NCBI GenBank assembly: GCA_036500965.1
Contig: DASYBC010000028.1
Span: 1-31,897, forward strand
DNA: 31,897 nucleotides
Direction: 5' to 3'
Source of the DNA: AP-15 sp036500965
GTDB taxonomy: Bacteria > Pseudomonadota > Alphaproteobacteria > ATCC43930 > CGMCC-115725
This document shows positions 8,943 through 17,163 of the stretch, piece after piece; the first letter of the stretch is position 1; each line of letters begins with the position of its first letter. A model generated the notes under the pieces. That model was not told the DNA's origin and ran no database searches. It saw only the letters and a list, made by a program, of their open reading frames with translations. The position numbers and the translations under genes were made by a program.

Positions 8943-10450
8943 ATGGGAACTTTTCTGAGCAGGCGCGAGCTTGCGGCGACCGAGTTGGCCGAGAACGCGG
9001 CGTTCCGCTCGCCGGTGCCGACCCGAATGGTGTCGAACGGCGAATTCAACCCATTGCCGCAGACGCCGCAGCAGCGCCAATTCGAGGCGCGGCTGAAGGA
9101 GCTTGCCGGTGCCGCGGCGAAGAGGTTGGGCACCAGCCGCCGCAATTTCCTGCGCACCAGCTGCGGCATGGCCACCGCGTTTATCGCGCTGAACGACGTC
9201 TTCGGCAGGGTGTTCGAGGTGTCGCCGGCCGAGGCAGCCGAGCCGGCGGCCGCCGCCGAACGGGCGCAGGCGCTCAAGGCCAATTCATTCTCGACGATCA
9301 GCTTCATTTCGTGCATGACGACTACAACGTCCCGGACATCCTCTTTCTCGCCAAATATGCCGCCCAGCATTGGGATCCGGGCCTGTTGAACGATGCCTAC
9401 GGGCTGACGCTCGACCGCTACAAATTCGACAATTTCTTGAAAGAAGTCTATCTCGACAGCGACATGAAGATCGGCCTGTTGAGCGGGGCACCGTTCGATA
9501 ATAAAGCAGAATGGTTCCTGACCAACGACCAGATCAAGCAGGCGGCCGACACCGTCAACAGCATCGCCGGCTCGAACCGGCTGCTGTTCCATTCGGTCAT
9601 CACCCCGTTGCAGCCGGGCTGGATGGAGGAAGTCGACCGCTGCATCGAAGTGGTCAAGCCGAACAGTTGGAAGGGCTATACCATCGGCGATCCGCTCAAT
9701 GTCAAGACAACCAAGTATCCGTGGCGCCTCGACGACGAGAAAATCATCTATCCGTTTTATGAAAAGGCGGTGAAGGCCGGGATCACCACCGTGTGCATCC
9801 ACAAGGGCCTGCTGCCGGCCGATTATGCGACCGCAATCCCGGGCGGCGCTTGGAAATACGCGACCGTCGAGGATCTGCCGAAAGCGGCGAAGGACTGGCC
9901 GCAGATCAACTTTGTGATCTATCATTCGGCGTTGCGGCCGTTTACCGAATCGCCCGACCCCTGCCTGGCCCGGTTCGAGAAGACCGGCTACATCGAATGG
10001 GCCTCCGATCTGGCGGCGATCCCGGCGAAGCACGGCGTCAGCAACGTCTACGCCGATATCGGCACCTCCTTCGCGATGTCGGCAACGGCGAACCCGCGCT
10101 TCTGCGCCGCGTTCATGGGCACCCTGATCAAGGGCTTGGGGCAGGACCACGTGTTCTGGGGCACCGACTCTGTGTGGTACGGCTCGCCGCAATGGCAGAT
10201 CGAGGCGTTCCGCCGGCTCGAAATCCCCGAGGACATGCAGCAGAAGCACGGCTTTGGCGCGCTCGGAGCAGCCGACGGCGCCGTCAAGAACGCGATCTTC
10301 GGCACCAACGCGCTGCGCTTCTACAAGCTCCAGCAGCACGCCGCGCTGACGCCGTGGGACGAGGACGGGCTCGGGCGGATGAAGGCCGCCTACCTCAGCG
10401 ATCCCCCGGCGCGCAGCAACGCTGCCTACGGCTATGTCGCCCGCGGCTAA
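8943..10450 (+). pseudogene. Amidohydrolase-family protein with Tat-like N-terminus, interrupted by one frameshift
   Basis: Two frames join into one protein of about 502 residues. The first starts at the ATG at 8943 (GGGGAGG at 8929-8935) and reads to about 9280. The second is open from about 9281 to the stop at 10450. Restoring one missing base near 9279-9282 gives a smooth join, K-A-Q-F-I-L-D-D-Q-L-H-F-V-H-D-D-Y, matching the usual start of an amidohydrolase-2 (TIM-barrel) domain. Later motifs include TTVCIHKGL, INFVIYHSALRP and the metal-site-like FWGTDSVWYGSPQWQ. A twin-arginine motif SRRNFLRTS lies at residues 65-73, unusually far from the start. A sequencing error, a strain mutation or true decay would look the same. 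The downstream frame shows no further damage, which favours an error or a very recent event. The substrate is unknown. Confidence 0.8.
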
Positions 10451-10458
10451 TCGCCGAT

Positions 10459-11664
10459 TTAGCCCCCGGGCGACTGGCGCAGGTTGGGGACAAGGAAATT
10501 GCCGGCGATCAGCTTAAGCCGATCGTCGGCGGCGTCGCGATAGGCGCGGCGCAATGACAGGATCGCGGCCCCGGCCGCGGTCGCGTTCCACAGCCAGTCG
10601 CCGACCTGCCGGCTCGATGGCCTGGCCGGGCCGGCCAGCGCCGCCTCGAGGCAGTACGCCTTTAGATCGTCAACCGCAAAGCGCAACGCCAGCGGCGCCG
10701 ACTTCTCGGCGTTGGGGCTCGCTGGGCTCGCTCCGCGCAGCCAGGCGCCAACGAAATCGCCGATCGCGCCGATCGACAGCCCGCTGAGGCCAACCGTCGT
10801 GCGGCCGCGTTCGGCGACCGAGCGGCGGTAAGGCTCATTGAGGCGTGCGATTTCGTCCTGAAGCGCGTCGGCAACAGCACTGCCGGCGTCGCCGGGCGGG
10901 GCCGAGGTGACCGGCGCGCGCCAGGCCGGATCGGGGAGCTCGCGCGGATCGTCCCACGGAAAATCTGCGATTGCCACAGGCCCGTCGGCCTGTTCCAGCA
11001 TGCGCAGCGCCGCCCGGATCACATCTTTCTGAAATTCTGGGTCGCTCGGCGGCCCGAACGGGCGCCCGAGCTCGAACGGCACCCACAATGCGCGCGGCGG
11101 CCTTGTGCGCTCGATCTGCGGCCGGATCAGGCCGATCGCGACCGTGGCAATACCGTCTTCCTCGAGATAATGCCCGAGCGCGCTCACGGCGCGCGTGCAG
11201 AGCGGTCAAACGGGGGAGAGCAGGACTGCGTCGACCGCGTCGCGTTTGAGCTGCCCGGCGACCTCGCGGGCATGGCCTTCCATCTGCACCGGGTCGGTGG
11301 CGCCCATGAACGAGTAATGCGTCGCCGCGACCGAGCCGACAGCACCCTCGGCGGCCAGCTCGTTCAGCCGGTCGAGCGGGAATACGACATTCCAATCCTC
11401 GGCAAAGCCGGTGCGGTCGAAATTGATCGAAATGTGGCTTTCGAGCAATTGGTCGGCCAGGGTCGATGACGGGATCGCGCGATAATCGGCGTCGCGCCCG
11501 CGAAACGGGCTCTCGCCGCGCACGACGAGGCCGGCGGACGACACGATCGCCACCCGGCGCTGCGCCAGGGGCGGCCCGCCGGCCCACGGGGTCGTCGTGA
11601 AATCGGGGCACTCGAGTTCGGCCAAACGCTTGGCCATCGCCGCCGGCAGCTCGGTCAGTCGCAC
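10459..11664 (-). CDS. Selenoprotein: GrdB-like reductase (glycine/betaine/sarcosine/D-proline reductase component B family), in-frame UGA read as Sec
   Basis: Conceptual translation gives 401 residues with one in-frame UGA at 11208-11206, predicted as selenocysteine 153. The halves on each side are in exactly the same frame and both are typical of the family. The first half has VAIVSSAGLVVRGESPF, YRAIPSSTL, INFDRTGFAEDWNVVFPLDR and THYSFMGATDP. The UGA lies in DAVLLSPV-U-PLCTRAVSALG, the redox centre, followed three residues later by Cys156. The second half has LPDPAW and ends near the 10459 stop. A hairpin after the UGA fits a bacterial SECIS. The GTG start at 11664 has a GGGAG site 8-9 nt upstream. 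In clostridia such proteins reductively cleave glycine, betaine or D-proline; the substrate of proteobacterial relatives is not known. No sel genes lie in the window, so Sec insertion is inferred. The alternative is a nonsense mutation of a Cys codon. Confidence 0.83.
11178..11208 (-). promoter_or_regulatory. UGA codon and putative bacterial SECIS hairpin
   Basis: On the minus strand the UGA (11208-11206) is followed by 17 nt up to the apical loop of a perfect 6-bp GCGCGC/GCGCGC stem (11194-11189 with 11183-11178). The 5-nt loop is CGUGA, with a G at loop position 2. Published descriptions of bacterial SECIS elements call for an apical loop of about 3-14 nt with a G in its first two positions, an upper stem of at least 4 bp, and 16-37 nt between UGA and loop. 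All of these are met. The stem also encodes conserved-looking protein (TRAVSA), so covariation in homologues would be needed to prove RNA function. GC-rich DNA forms such stems easily by chance. Confidence 0.6.
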
Positions 11665-11894
11665 TTCGTGCTCTCCCTTTGGCGGTCAGGTGTGGCGGCG
11701 TCGAGCCGGCCCGCTCCGCCGGGCGACCATCGGCGGCGCCTCCCGCGATGTCAACCGTGCTCGGGCGCCATCGCCGCCCGAATGGCGCGGCGCAAGGGCG
11801 GGTTGGCGATGCATTCGACGGTAGGCGCAAACCGGGGGAAGTGCGAAACTGGGCCAGAGGCTTTTCAGGCGCCAAACCTAAGCGGGGTGATCCG

Positions 11895-12704
11895 ATGGCA
11901 GAGCAGATGTCCGGCCGCGCGCATGTCATCACCGGCGGGTTTCCGCCGGGCTCGATGGCCGGGCACGACCACGACTATGCGCGAATGCGGCTCTTGACGC
12001 TGCTGGCCGAGCGCGAAATCCCGGCCTCGGTCGCCAACGACTTCGCCGATGTCGAGAAGTGGCTGCCCGTCATCCGGCTGCTGGTCACTTATGTCGCCGG
12101 CCCCTATCCCGACGCCGGGCAGTGCCGGGCGATCGAGCGCTGGCTCGAGGCGGGCGGTCATTGGCTGGGCTTGCACGGCACCAGCGGCGGCCGAGCCGAG
12201 CGGGTTCCGGGCACGCGCCAGCGCCGCACCGTCAAGACCGAGCACCACGCGCTCCTCGGCTGCCGGTTTTTGACCCACCCGCCGATCCGCAGGATTGAGG
12301 TCGAGGTCAGCGCCCCCGACCACCCGCTGACCCGAGGTCTCGGCAAATCTTTCGAGGTCGAGGACGAGCCCTATTTCGTCGAGCTGCAAGATCCCGGCTC
12401 GACCCAAATCCTGCTGACCGCCGATTACGGGCCGAGCGCCGTCTCGCCCGCGATCGGCACGCTCTATCCCTCGGACACCTCGGTGCAAGCCGACGGGCGG
12501 AGCCGCGTGCTCGGCTATACCCGCGCAGTCGGCAACGGCGGCGTGACCTACATGGCGCTCGGCCATTGCCATAACCCGGCGATCCGTGCCGGCCGGCCCG
12601 CCGACCCCGCGGACGCGACCCCGCCCACCTTCCGCGGGCCGTGGGAGACCGACGCGTTTGTGCGCTTGCTGCGTAACGCGATCACCTGGGGCACGGGCGC
12701 ATAA
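11895..12704 (+). CDS. ThuA-like domain protein
   Basis: This 269-residue protein has the ThuA (trehalose-utilisation-like) glutamine-amidotransferase-type fold. Visible pieces are HVITGGFPPGSMAGHDHDYA, the LLVTYVAGPYP strand, GGHWLGLHGTSGG, the DHPLTRGLGKSFEVEDEPYF segment and GNGGVTYMALGHCHNPAI. The ATG at 11895 follows GGGGTGA; longer in-frame starts upstream (to 11679) read through non-homologous sequence. ThuA-like proteins are linked to sugar metabolism in some bacteria, but their chemistry is not settled. The stop TAA shares its last base with the ATG of the next gene (TAATG), so the two are translationally coupled. It is divergent from the selenoprotein gene across a 230-nt gap, in which no clear promoter was recognised. 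Confidence 0.86.
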   Translation: MAEQMSGRAHVITGGFPPGSMAGHDHDYARMRLLTLLAEREIPASVANDFADVEKWLPVIRLLVTYVAGPYPDAGQCRAIERWLEAGGHWLGLHGTSGGRAERVPGTRQRRTVKTEHHALLGCRFLTHPPIRRIEVEVSAPDHPLTRGLGKSFEVEDEPYFVELQDPGSTQILLTADYGPSAVSPAIGTLYPSDTSVQADGRSRVLGYTRAVGNGGVTYMALGHCHNPAIRAGRPADPADATPPTFRGPWETDAFVRLLRNAITWGTGA

Positions 12705-13939
12705 TGGCGATCGGGGCTTCTGCCGTGATCCTCGGTCAGAATCCGCCGAGTCGTTGCCGTTCGGGCGACGACAGCGCGCTGCCGGCGGCGGAGCGCGCGC
12801 TGCTGGAGCGGGCGCGGGCGCTGATCCCGCGGCTTGCCGAGCGCGCGCCGGCCGCTGCCGAAGCGCGGCAATTGCCGGAGGAGACGATCGCCGAGTACCG
12901 CGCCGCCGGCATCCTGCGCATCCTGCAGCCGCGGCGTTTCGGCGGCATGCAAGGCCGGTTCAGCCTGTTCTCGCGGATCGTCGAGGAGCTGACCTGGGGC
13001 TGCGCGTCGTCGGCCTGGGTCTATGCGGTCCTGGCCGAGCACCAGTGGATTGTCGCGCAGTATCCCGAGCAGGCGCAGGTCGATGTCTGGGGCGACGATC
13101 CGCAAGCCGTCGCCGCGTCCTCGCTGGCGCCGCGCGCGGCCGCCAAGCGCGTGCCCGGCGGCTGGCGGCTGAGCGGCCGCTTCCCGTTTTCCAGCGGCTG
13201 CGATTATGCGCAATGGGCGATCCTCGGCGCTTTTCTGGGCGAACTCGGCGATCCGCGGCATATCGCCTATCTGCTGGCCCCGCTCGCCGAGATCGAGATC
13301 GCCGACGACTGGCGAACCCTCGGGCTCGCCGGCACCGGCAGCAAGACGCTGGTGCTGCACGATGTGTTTGTGCCCGAGCACCGCTCTGTGATGGTCGCCG
13401 ATCTGTTCGCCGGGACCCCGCCCGGAGCACTGGTGCATCCCGATTATCCGGTGCTGCGCGCGCCGCGCGGTTATCTCGTGTCCTATTCGCTGCCGCCGGT
13501 CGCGGTAGCACTCGGCCGCCGCGCGCTCGACATCGCCTGTGCCAAGCTCGCGGGCCGGGTGTCGCGCGGTGTGAGCCGGGTAGCCCAGTCCGAGGTCGTG
13601 CAGATGGCGGTCGGCGAAGCTGCCGCGGCGATCGACGCCGCGACCCTGCTGCTGCACACCGGACGCGAAACCAGCACCGCGGAAGTGTCGTCGGGGCGCA
13701 GGATCACCGAGGCCGAGGCGTTGCGCGCGCGGCGCGACATGGTCTTCGCGCAGCATCAGGTGGGCTGGGCGCTCGATCGGTTGTGCGAGATGGACGGCGC
13801 CCGCTGGGTCTATGACAGCGATGAATTGGGGGCGATCCGGCGCGACGTGATGACGATCCTGACCCACCACGCCGCGAGTCGTCAGGCGGCGTATGCGCCC
13901 TATGGCCGCATGCTGCTCGCCGACGGTGGCGGCGGATGA
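12704..13939 (+). CDS. Acyl-CoA dehydrogenase-fold flavoprotein (group D flavin monooxygenase-like)
   Basis: The 411-residue product has the three-domain acyl-CoA dehydrogenase fold. It shows an N-terminal helical domain (ERALLERARALIPRLAERAP), the central beta domain with GGWRLSGRFPFSSGCDYAQW and DDWRTLGLAGTGSKTLVLHD, and a C-terminal helical bundle. The lack of the acyl-CoA dehydrogenase catalytic Glu context, together with the FSSGCDYAQW style, resembles two-component flavin monooxygenases such as HsaA and the 4-hydroxyphenylacetate hydroxylases rather than true dehydrogenases. It begins at ATG 12704, overlapping the ThuA stop by one base, so the two proteins probably act together. A partner flavin reductase is not in the window. 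Function on a small aromatic or heterocyclic compound is possible but unproven. Confidence 0.82.
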   Translation: MAIGASAVILGQNPPSRCRSGDDSALPAAERALLERARALIPRLAERAPAAAEARQLPEETIAEYRAAGILRILQPRRFGGMQGRFSLFSRIVEELTWGCASSAWVYAVLAEHQWIVAQYPEQAQVDVWGDDPQAVAASSLAPRAAAKRVPGGWRLSGRFPFSSGCDYAQWAILGAFLGELGDPRHIAYLLAPLAEIEIADDWRTLGLAGTGSKTLVLHDVFVPEHRSVMVADLFAGTPPGALVHPDYPVLRAPRGYLVSYSLPPVAVALGRRALDIACAKLAGRVSRGVSRVAQSEVVQMAVGEAAAAIDAATLLLHTGRETSTAEVSSGRRITEAEALRARRDMVFAQHQVGWALDRLCEMDGARWVYDSDELGAIRRDVMTILTHHAASRQAAYAPYGRMLLADGGGG

Positions 13940-13951
13940 GGTCGGGCTCGG

Positions 13952-14353
13952 TCAGCTGGGCGAAATCAGCGCGATTTCCGGAAAATAGCTGCGGTAGCGC
14001 CGGGCATCGCGGGTGATCAGCGGCGAATCAGAGATGACTGCATGGGCGCCGATGAAAAAATCGGGCAGCACCCCGGTCTTGCCGCCGCCGGCTCGGCGGT
14101 ATCGTTGAAATGCCTTGCCGGCCAGAAACAGGGCGGGGCGCGGGATCGCGGCGTTGACGAGGCGGGCGTCGCGGAGCATCGCCTCGAATGCTTCGATCGT
14201 GGCGAACCGCACCGACAACTCGGCATAGACGATGTCGTTGATCGCGAGCTCGTCCCGCGCGGCGGCGAGCGACAGCTGTCGCTGCGACCATTCGGCCCAG
14301 ATCGGATCGTCGCCGATAACGTCCAGCACCACGTTGGTGTCGACCAGGATCAC
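13952..14353 (-). CDS. vapC: VapC-family PIN-domain toxin
   Basis: This 133-residue PIN-domain ribonuclease begins MILVDTNVVLDVI. The four acidic residues expected for the Mg2+ site are present: Asp5, Glu45 (in IVYAELSVRF), Asp98 (in GVLPDFFIGAHAV) and Asp116 (in LITRDARRY). VapC toxins cleave RNA, often initiator tRNA, when freed from their antitoxin. The gene starts with GTG at 14353 and overlaps the stop of the antitoxin gene by 4 nt (GTGA), the usual coupled arrangement. It converges on the flavoprotein gene with only 12 nt between stops. All catalytic positions are intact, so the toxin should be functional. Confidence 0.92.
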   Translation of the reverse strand: MILVDTNVVLDVIGDDPIWAEWSQRQLSLAAARDELAINDIVYAELSVRFATIEAFEAMLRDARLVNAAIPRPALFLAGKAFQRYRRAGGGKTGVLPDFFIGAHAVISDSPLITRDARRYRSYFPEIALISPS

Positions 14354-14580
14354 TCGTCCTCGCCGCGCAGCATCCGCATAAACTCGTCCGTGGTCATGCC
14401 CAGCTTAAGGGTGCCGCGCAGGCGCGCAAACCTGTCCTGCGGCGGCTCATCGCCTGCCTTCAGGAACACGCGACCATCCTCCGCCACCTCAAAATCGATG
14501 TCCGATCCGGGCCCGACGCCGAGATAGTCGCGCAGCCGCTTTGGGATCGTCACCTGCCCCTTCGCCGTCATCTTGGTCAT
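14350..14580 (-). CDS. vapB: AbrB/MazE-type antitoxin (VapB)
   Basis: This 76-residue protein has an N-terminal swapped-hairpin AbrB DNA-binding domain, MTKMTAKGQVTIPKRLRDYL, followed by GVGPGSDIDFEVAEDGRVFL. Its C-terminal tail (DRFARLRGTLKLGMTTDEFM) should bind and block the VapC active site. Two adjacent ATG codons (14583 and 14580) are possible; the second is preferred because GAGG lies 7 nt upstream of it. It is the first gene of the minus-strand pair and is divergent from ccmF. It likely represses its own promoter through sites in the 14581-14640 region. Confidence 0.9.
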   Translation of the reverse strand: MTKMTAKGQVTIPKRLRDYLGVGPGSDIDFEVAEDGRVFLKAGDEPPQDRFARLRGTLKLGMTTDEFMRMLRGEDE

Positions 14581-14591
14581 CATTCGTCCTC

Positions 14592-14620
14592 GTAATACCT
14601 CGTTCGCCGTTTGGTAATAC
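14592..14620. promoter_or_regulatory. Candidate VapB operator: paired GTAATAC direct repeats
   Basis: Two identical 7-mers GTAATAC lie at 14592-14598 and 14614-14620, 22 nt apart start to start, or about two helical turns. They sit just upstream of the antitoxin start in an AT-richer patch within GC-rich DNA. Type II toxin-antitoxin operons are usually repressed by the antitoxin binding such repeats. The same region could also affect ccmF, which starts at 14687 in the other direction. This is inference from position and spacing only. Confidence 0.45.
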
Positions 14621-14686
14621 ATAGCGCCGGCCGGCCGAATGTGCCAGGATCGCGACGGGGGAAGGCATGTTGTGGGGATTGGCGAC

Positions 14687-16687
14687 GTGCTCGTAGAAAT
14701 CGGCCATTTCGCGCTCGTCCTGGCGCTGCTGGTCTCGGCGGTGCAGGGTATCGTGCCATTGGTCGGCGCCCAGGCGAAGAGCCGGGCGTTGATGGATATG
14801 GCGCGGCCGGCGGCATTGACGCAGCTCGGCCTGGTAGCGCTGTCCTTCGCTATCTTCATCCACGCCCACATCGTCTCCGATTTCTCGGTGCTCAACGTCT
14901 TTGAGAATTCGAGCCTCGCAAAGCCGATGCTCTACAAGGTGACCGGAGCGTGGGGCAGCCACGAAGGCTCGATGATGCTGTGGGTCTTCATGCTCGCTTT
15001 GTTCGGCGGGCTGGTGGCGCTGTTCGGCCGCTCGCTGCCGGCGAGCCTGCGGGCGCGCACCCTGGCAATTCAGGGGCTGCTCGGCCTCGGCACCCTCGCT
15101 TTTATCCTCGGCACCTCGGACCCGTTCACCCGCCTGTTCCCGGTCCCTGCCGACGGCCGCGGGCTCAACCCGCTGCTGCAGGACCCGGGCTTGGCCTTTC
15201 ACCCGCCATGTCTCTATTTCGGCTATGTCGGCTTTTCGATCTGCTATTCGTTTGCGATCGCCGCATTGCTCGAAGGCCGGGTCGGCGCCGTCTGGGCGCG
15301 CTGGGTCCGGCCCTGGGCCTTGACCGCATGGTGCGGGCTGACGATCGGCGTCGCGATGGGCAGCTGGTGGGCCTATTACGTGCTCGGCTGGGGCGGCTGG
15401 TGGGCCTGGGACCCGGTCGAGAACGCTTCGTTCATGCCGTGGCTGTTGGGCACCGCGCTCTTACACTCGGCAGCAGTCGTCGAAAAGCGCGAGACCTTGC
15501 AGCGCTGGACCGTGCTCTTGGCGATCATGACCTTCGGCATGAGCCTGATCGGCACCTTCCTGGTGCGCTCCGGAATTCTGACCTCGGTCCATTCCTTTGC
15601 TCTCGACCCGGCGCGCGGGGTCTTTATCCTGATGCTGATTGCGGTCGTGATCGGCGGCGGCCTTATCCTCTACGCCTTGCGCGCACCGGGTCTCGAGATC
15701 GGCAGCCCGTTCGCCCCGGTCAGCCGCGAGGGCGCCCTCGTGCTCAATAATCTGCTGCTGGCGGCAGGCATGGCGACGGTGTTTCTCGGCACCTTCTACC
15801 CGCTGTTCGCCGAGGTGTGGAGCGGGGTCAAGCTGTCGGTCGGGCCGCCGTATTTCGACCGGACCTTTGTGCCGATCGTCGCCCCCGGCATCATCGCGAT
15901 GGCGATCGGCCCGGTGCTGGCCTGGCGCAAGGGCAGGCTGGGTGCTGCGCTGCGCCGGCTGGCTCCGGCGGCGGTCGGCGCCATCCTCGCCCCGCTGATC
16001 GTGCTGTTCTTCAACCGCAGTGCATCGCCGGCGGCGCTTGTCGGCATTGCGCTGGCGAGCTGGGCGATGCTCGGCGTCCTCGCCGATCTCGCCGACCGGA
16101 TCGGGCTCGGCAAGCTGCCGGCGAATTTGGCGCTGCGCCGGCTGCGCCATCTGCCGCGCGGCACCTGGGGCTATGCGCTGGCCCATTTCGGTGTCGGCGT
16201 GCTGATCGCCGGGATCACCGTATCGATCGCCTGGCGCAGCGAGCGGGTCGTGGCCGTGCATCCCGGCAGCGAGGTCGCCATTGCCGGCCGCACCTTGCAC
16301 TTTGTCGGGGTCACCGAGGGCAACGTCGAAAACTATCAGGCGCAGCGCGCCGAGATCGTCGTCGACCGTCCGGGCGCGACACCCTTTGCCGTCTATCCGG
16401 AGCGCCGCTGGTATCAGCTGGCGCAAACCTGGACGACCCATACCTCGATCACCACCAACGGCTTTGGCGATCTCTATCTGGCGCTCGGCGACCCGGACGG
16501 CAAAGGCGGCTGGGTGTTGCGCGCCTACTACAACCCGCTGGTGCCGTGGGTCTGGTTCGGCGCGGCGCTGGCGGCGCTGGGCGGGCTCGTCTCGCTGAGC
16601 GACCGCCGGGTGCGGATGCGCATGCCGACGCAGCGCGCCGCCACCGCCACCGTCACCGCCCGGCCCCGGCCGGCAGAGCCGGGATGA
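14687..16687 (+). CDS. ccmF: Cytochrome c maturation heme lyase subunit CcmF
   Basis: CcmF is the large integral-membrane protein of the system I heme ligation complex; it receives heme from holo-CcmE and joins it to apocytochrome c with CcmH and CcmI. The 666-residue product has many membrane segments and the tryptophan-rich WWD heme-handling motif at residues 235-246 (WGGWWAWDPVEN). It also shows GSHEGSMMLWVFML and LLQDPGLAFHPPCLYFGYVG, both typical. The GTG at 14687 was chosen because it gives the common N-terminus [M]LVEIGHFALVLALL and has GGGGA (14674-14678) 8 nt upstream; a GTG at 14672 is a weaker alternative. No ccmE precedes it; the vapBC pair lies there instead. Its stop overlaps the ccmH start by 4 nt (ATGA). 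Confidence 0.96.
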   Translation: MLVEIGHFALVLALLVSAVQGIVPLVGAQAKSRALMDMARPAALTQLGLVALSFAIFIHAHIVSDFSVLNVFENSSLAKPMLYKVTGAWGSHEGSMMLWVFMLALFGGLVALFGRSLPASLRARTLAIQGLLGLGTLAFILGTSDPFTRLFPVPADGRGLNPLLQDPGLAFHPPCLYFGYVGFSICYSFAIAALLEGRVGAVWARWVRPWALTAWCGLTIGVAMGSWWAYYVLGWGGWWAWDPVENASFMPWLLGTALLHSAAVVEKRETLQRWTVLLAIMTFGMSLIGTFLVRSGILTSVHSFALDPARGVFILMLIAVVIGGGLILYALRAPGLEIGSPFAPVSREGALVLNNLLLAAGMATVFLGTFYPLFAEVWSGVKLSVGPPYFDRTFVPIVAPGIIAMAIGPVLAWRKGRLGAALRRLAPAAVGAILAPLIVLFFNRSASPAALVGIALASWAMLGVLADLADRIGLGKLPANLALRRLRHLPRGTWGYALAHFGVGVLIAGITVSIAWRSERVVAVHPGSEVAIAGRTLHFVGVTEGNVENYQAQRAEIVVDRPGATPFAVYPERRWYQLAQTWTTHTSITTNGFGDLYLALGDPDGKGGWVLRAYYNPLVPWVWFGAALAALGGLVSLSDRRVRMRMPTQRAATATVTARPRPAEPG

Positions 16688-17163
16688 TCCGGCAGCTCCT
16701 GCTCGCCGCGGCGCTGCTGGTCGCGCTCGCAGCGCCGCCTTGGATGCCGCGGGCGCGCGCGCTCGAGCCGTCCGAGCGGGTCGCCAACCCTGCGCTCGAG
16801 GCGCGGGCCGAGGCGATCGGCGCCGAGCTGCGCTGTCTCGTCTGCCAGAACGAGTCGATCGAGCAATCCGACGCCGACCTCGCCCACGATCTGCGCGTGC
16901 TGGTGCGCAAGCTGTTGGTCGAGGGCGACACCAATCAACAGGTGCTCGATTACATCGTCGCGCGGTACGGAATGTTTGTGCTGCTCGACCCGCCGTTCGA
17001 GCCGGTGACCTGGCTGTTGTGGCTGGCGCCCCCGCTCCTGGTGCTGGGCGTGGGCGGCGCGCTGCTGCTGCGGGCGCGATGGCGGCCGCCCGAGGCGCCG
17101 ATCCCCGACCTCAGCCGCGACGAGCGCGCCCGCGCCGCCTCGTTGCTCGGCGACCAGGCATGA
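16684..17163 (+). CDS. ccmH: Cytochrome c biogenesis thiol-reducing protein CcmH (CcmL/CycL type)
   Basis: This 159-residue protein keeps the haem-binding cysteines of apocytochrome c reduced for ligation by CcmF. It has an N-terminal signal or anchor (residues about 3-19), then the hallmark LRCLVCQNESIEQSDADLA with the redox pair Cys51 and Cys54. A membrane helix follows at about residues 109-129, with a short tail. The length is that of the short CcmH form, with the TPR part encoded separately as ccmI. The start ATG at 16684 overlaps the ccmF stop, and its own stop overlaps ccmI, each by 4 nt. A ccmG (dsbE) gene, often found between ccmF and ccmH, is absent here and may be elsewhere in the genome. 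Confidence 0.95.
   Translation: MIRQLLLAAALLVALAAPPWMPRARALEPSERVANPALEARAEAIGAELRCLVCQNESIEQSDADLAHDLRVLVRKLLVEGDTNQQVLDYIVARYGMFVLLDPPFEPVTWLLWLAPPLLVLGVGGALLLRARWRPPEAPIPDLSRDERARAASLLGDQA

Noticed and set aside
9276..9285. Programmed ribosomal frameshift in the amidohydrolase gene
   Set aside because: No slippery heptamer or following pseudoknot is seen, and the family is normally made from one frame.
11206..11664. Two separate short proteins (152 and 242 residues) in place of one selenoprotein
   Set aside because: They are in the same frame with nothing but UGA between them, and each carries only half of one family.
14639..14686. Upstream start of CcmF
   Set aside because: The extra residues do not resemble CcmF, whereas the GTG at 14687 gives the common N-terminus with a well-placed ribosome site.
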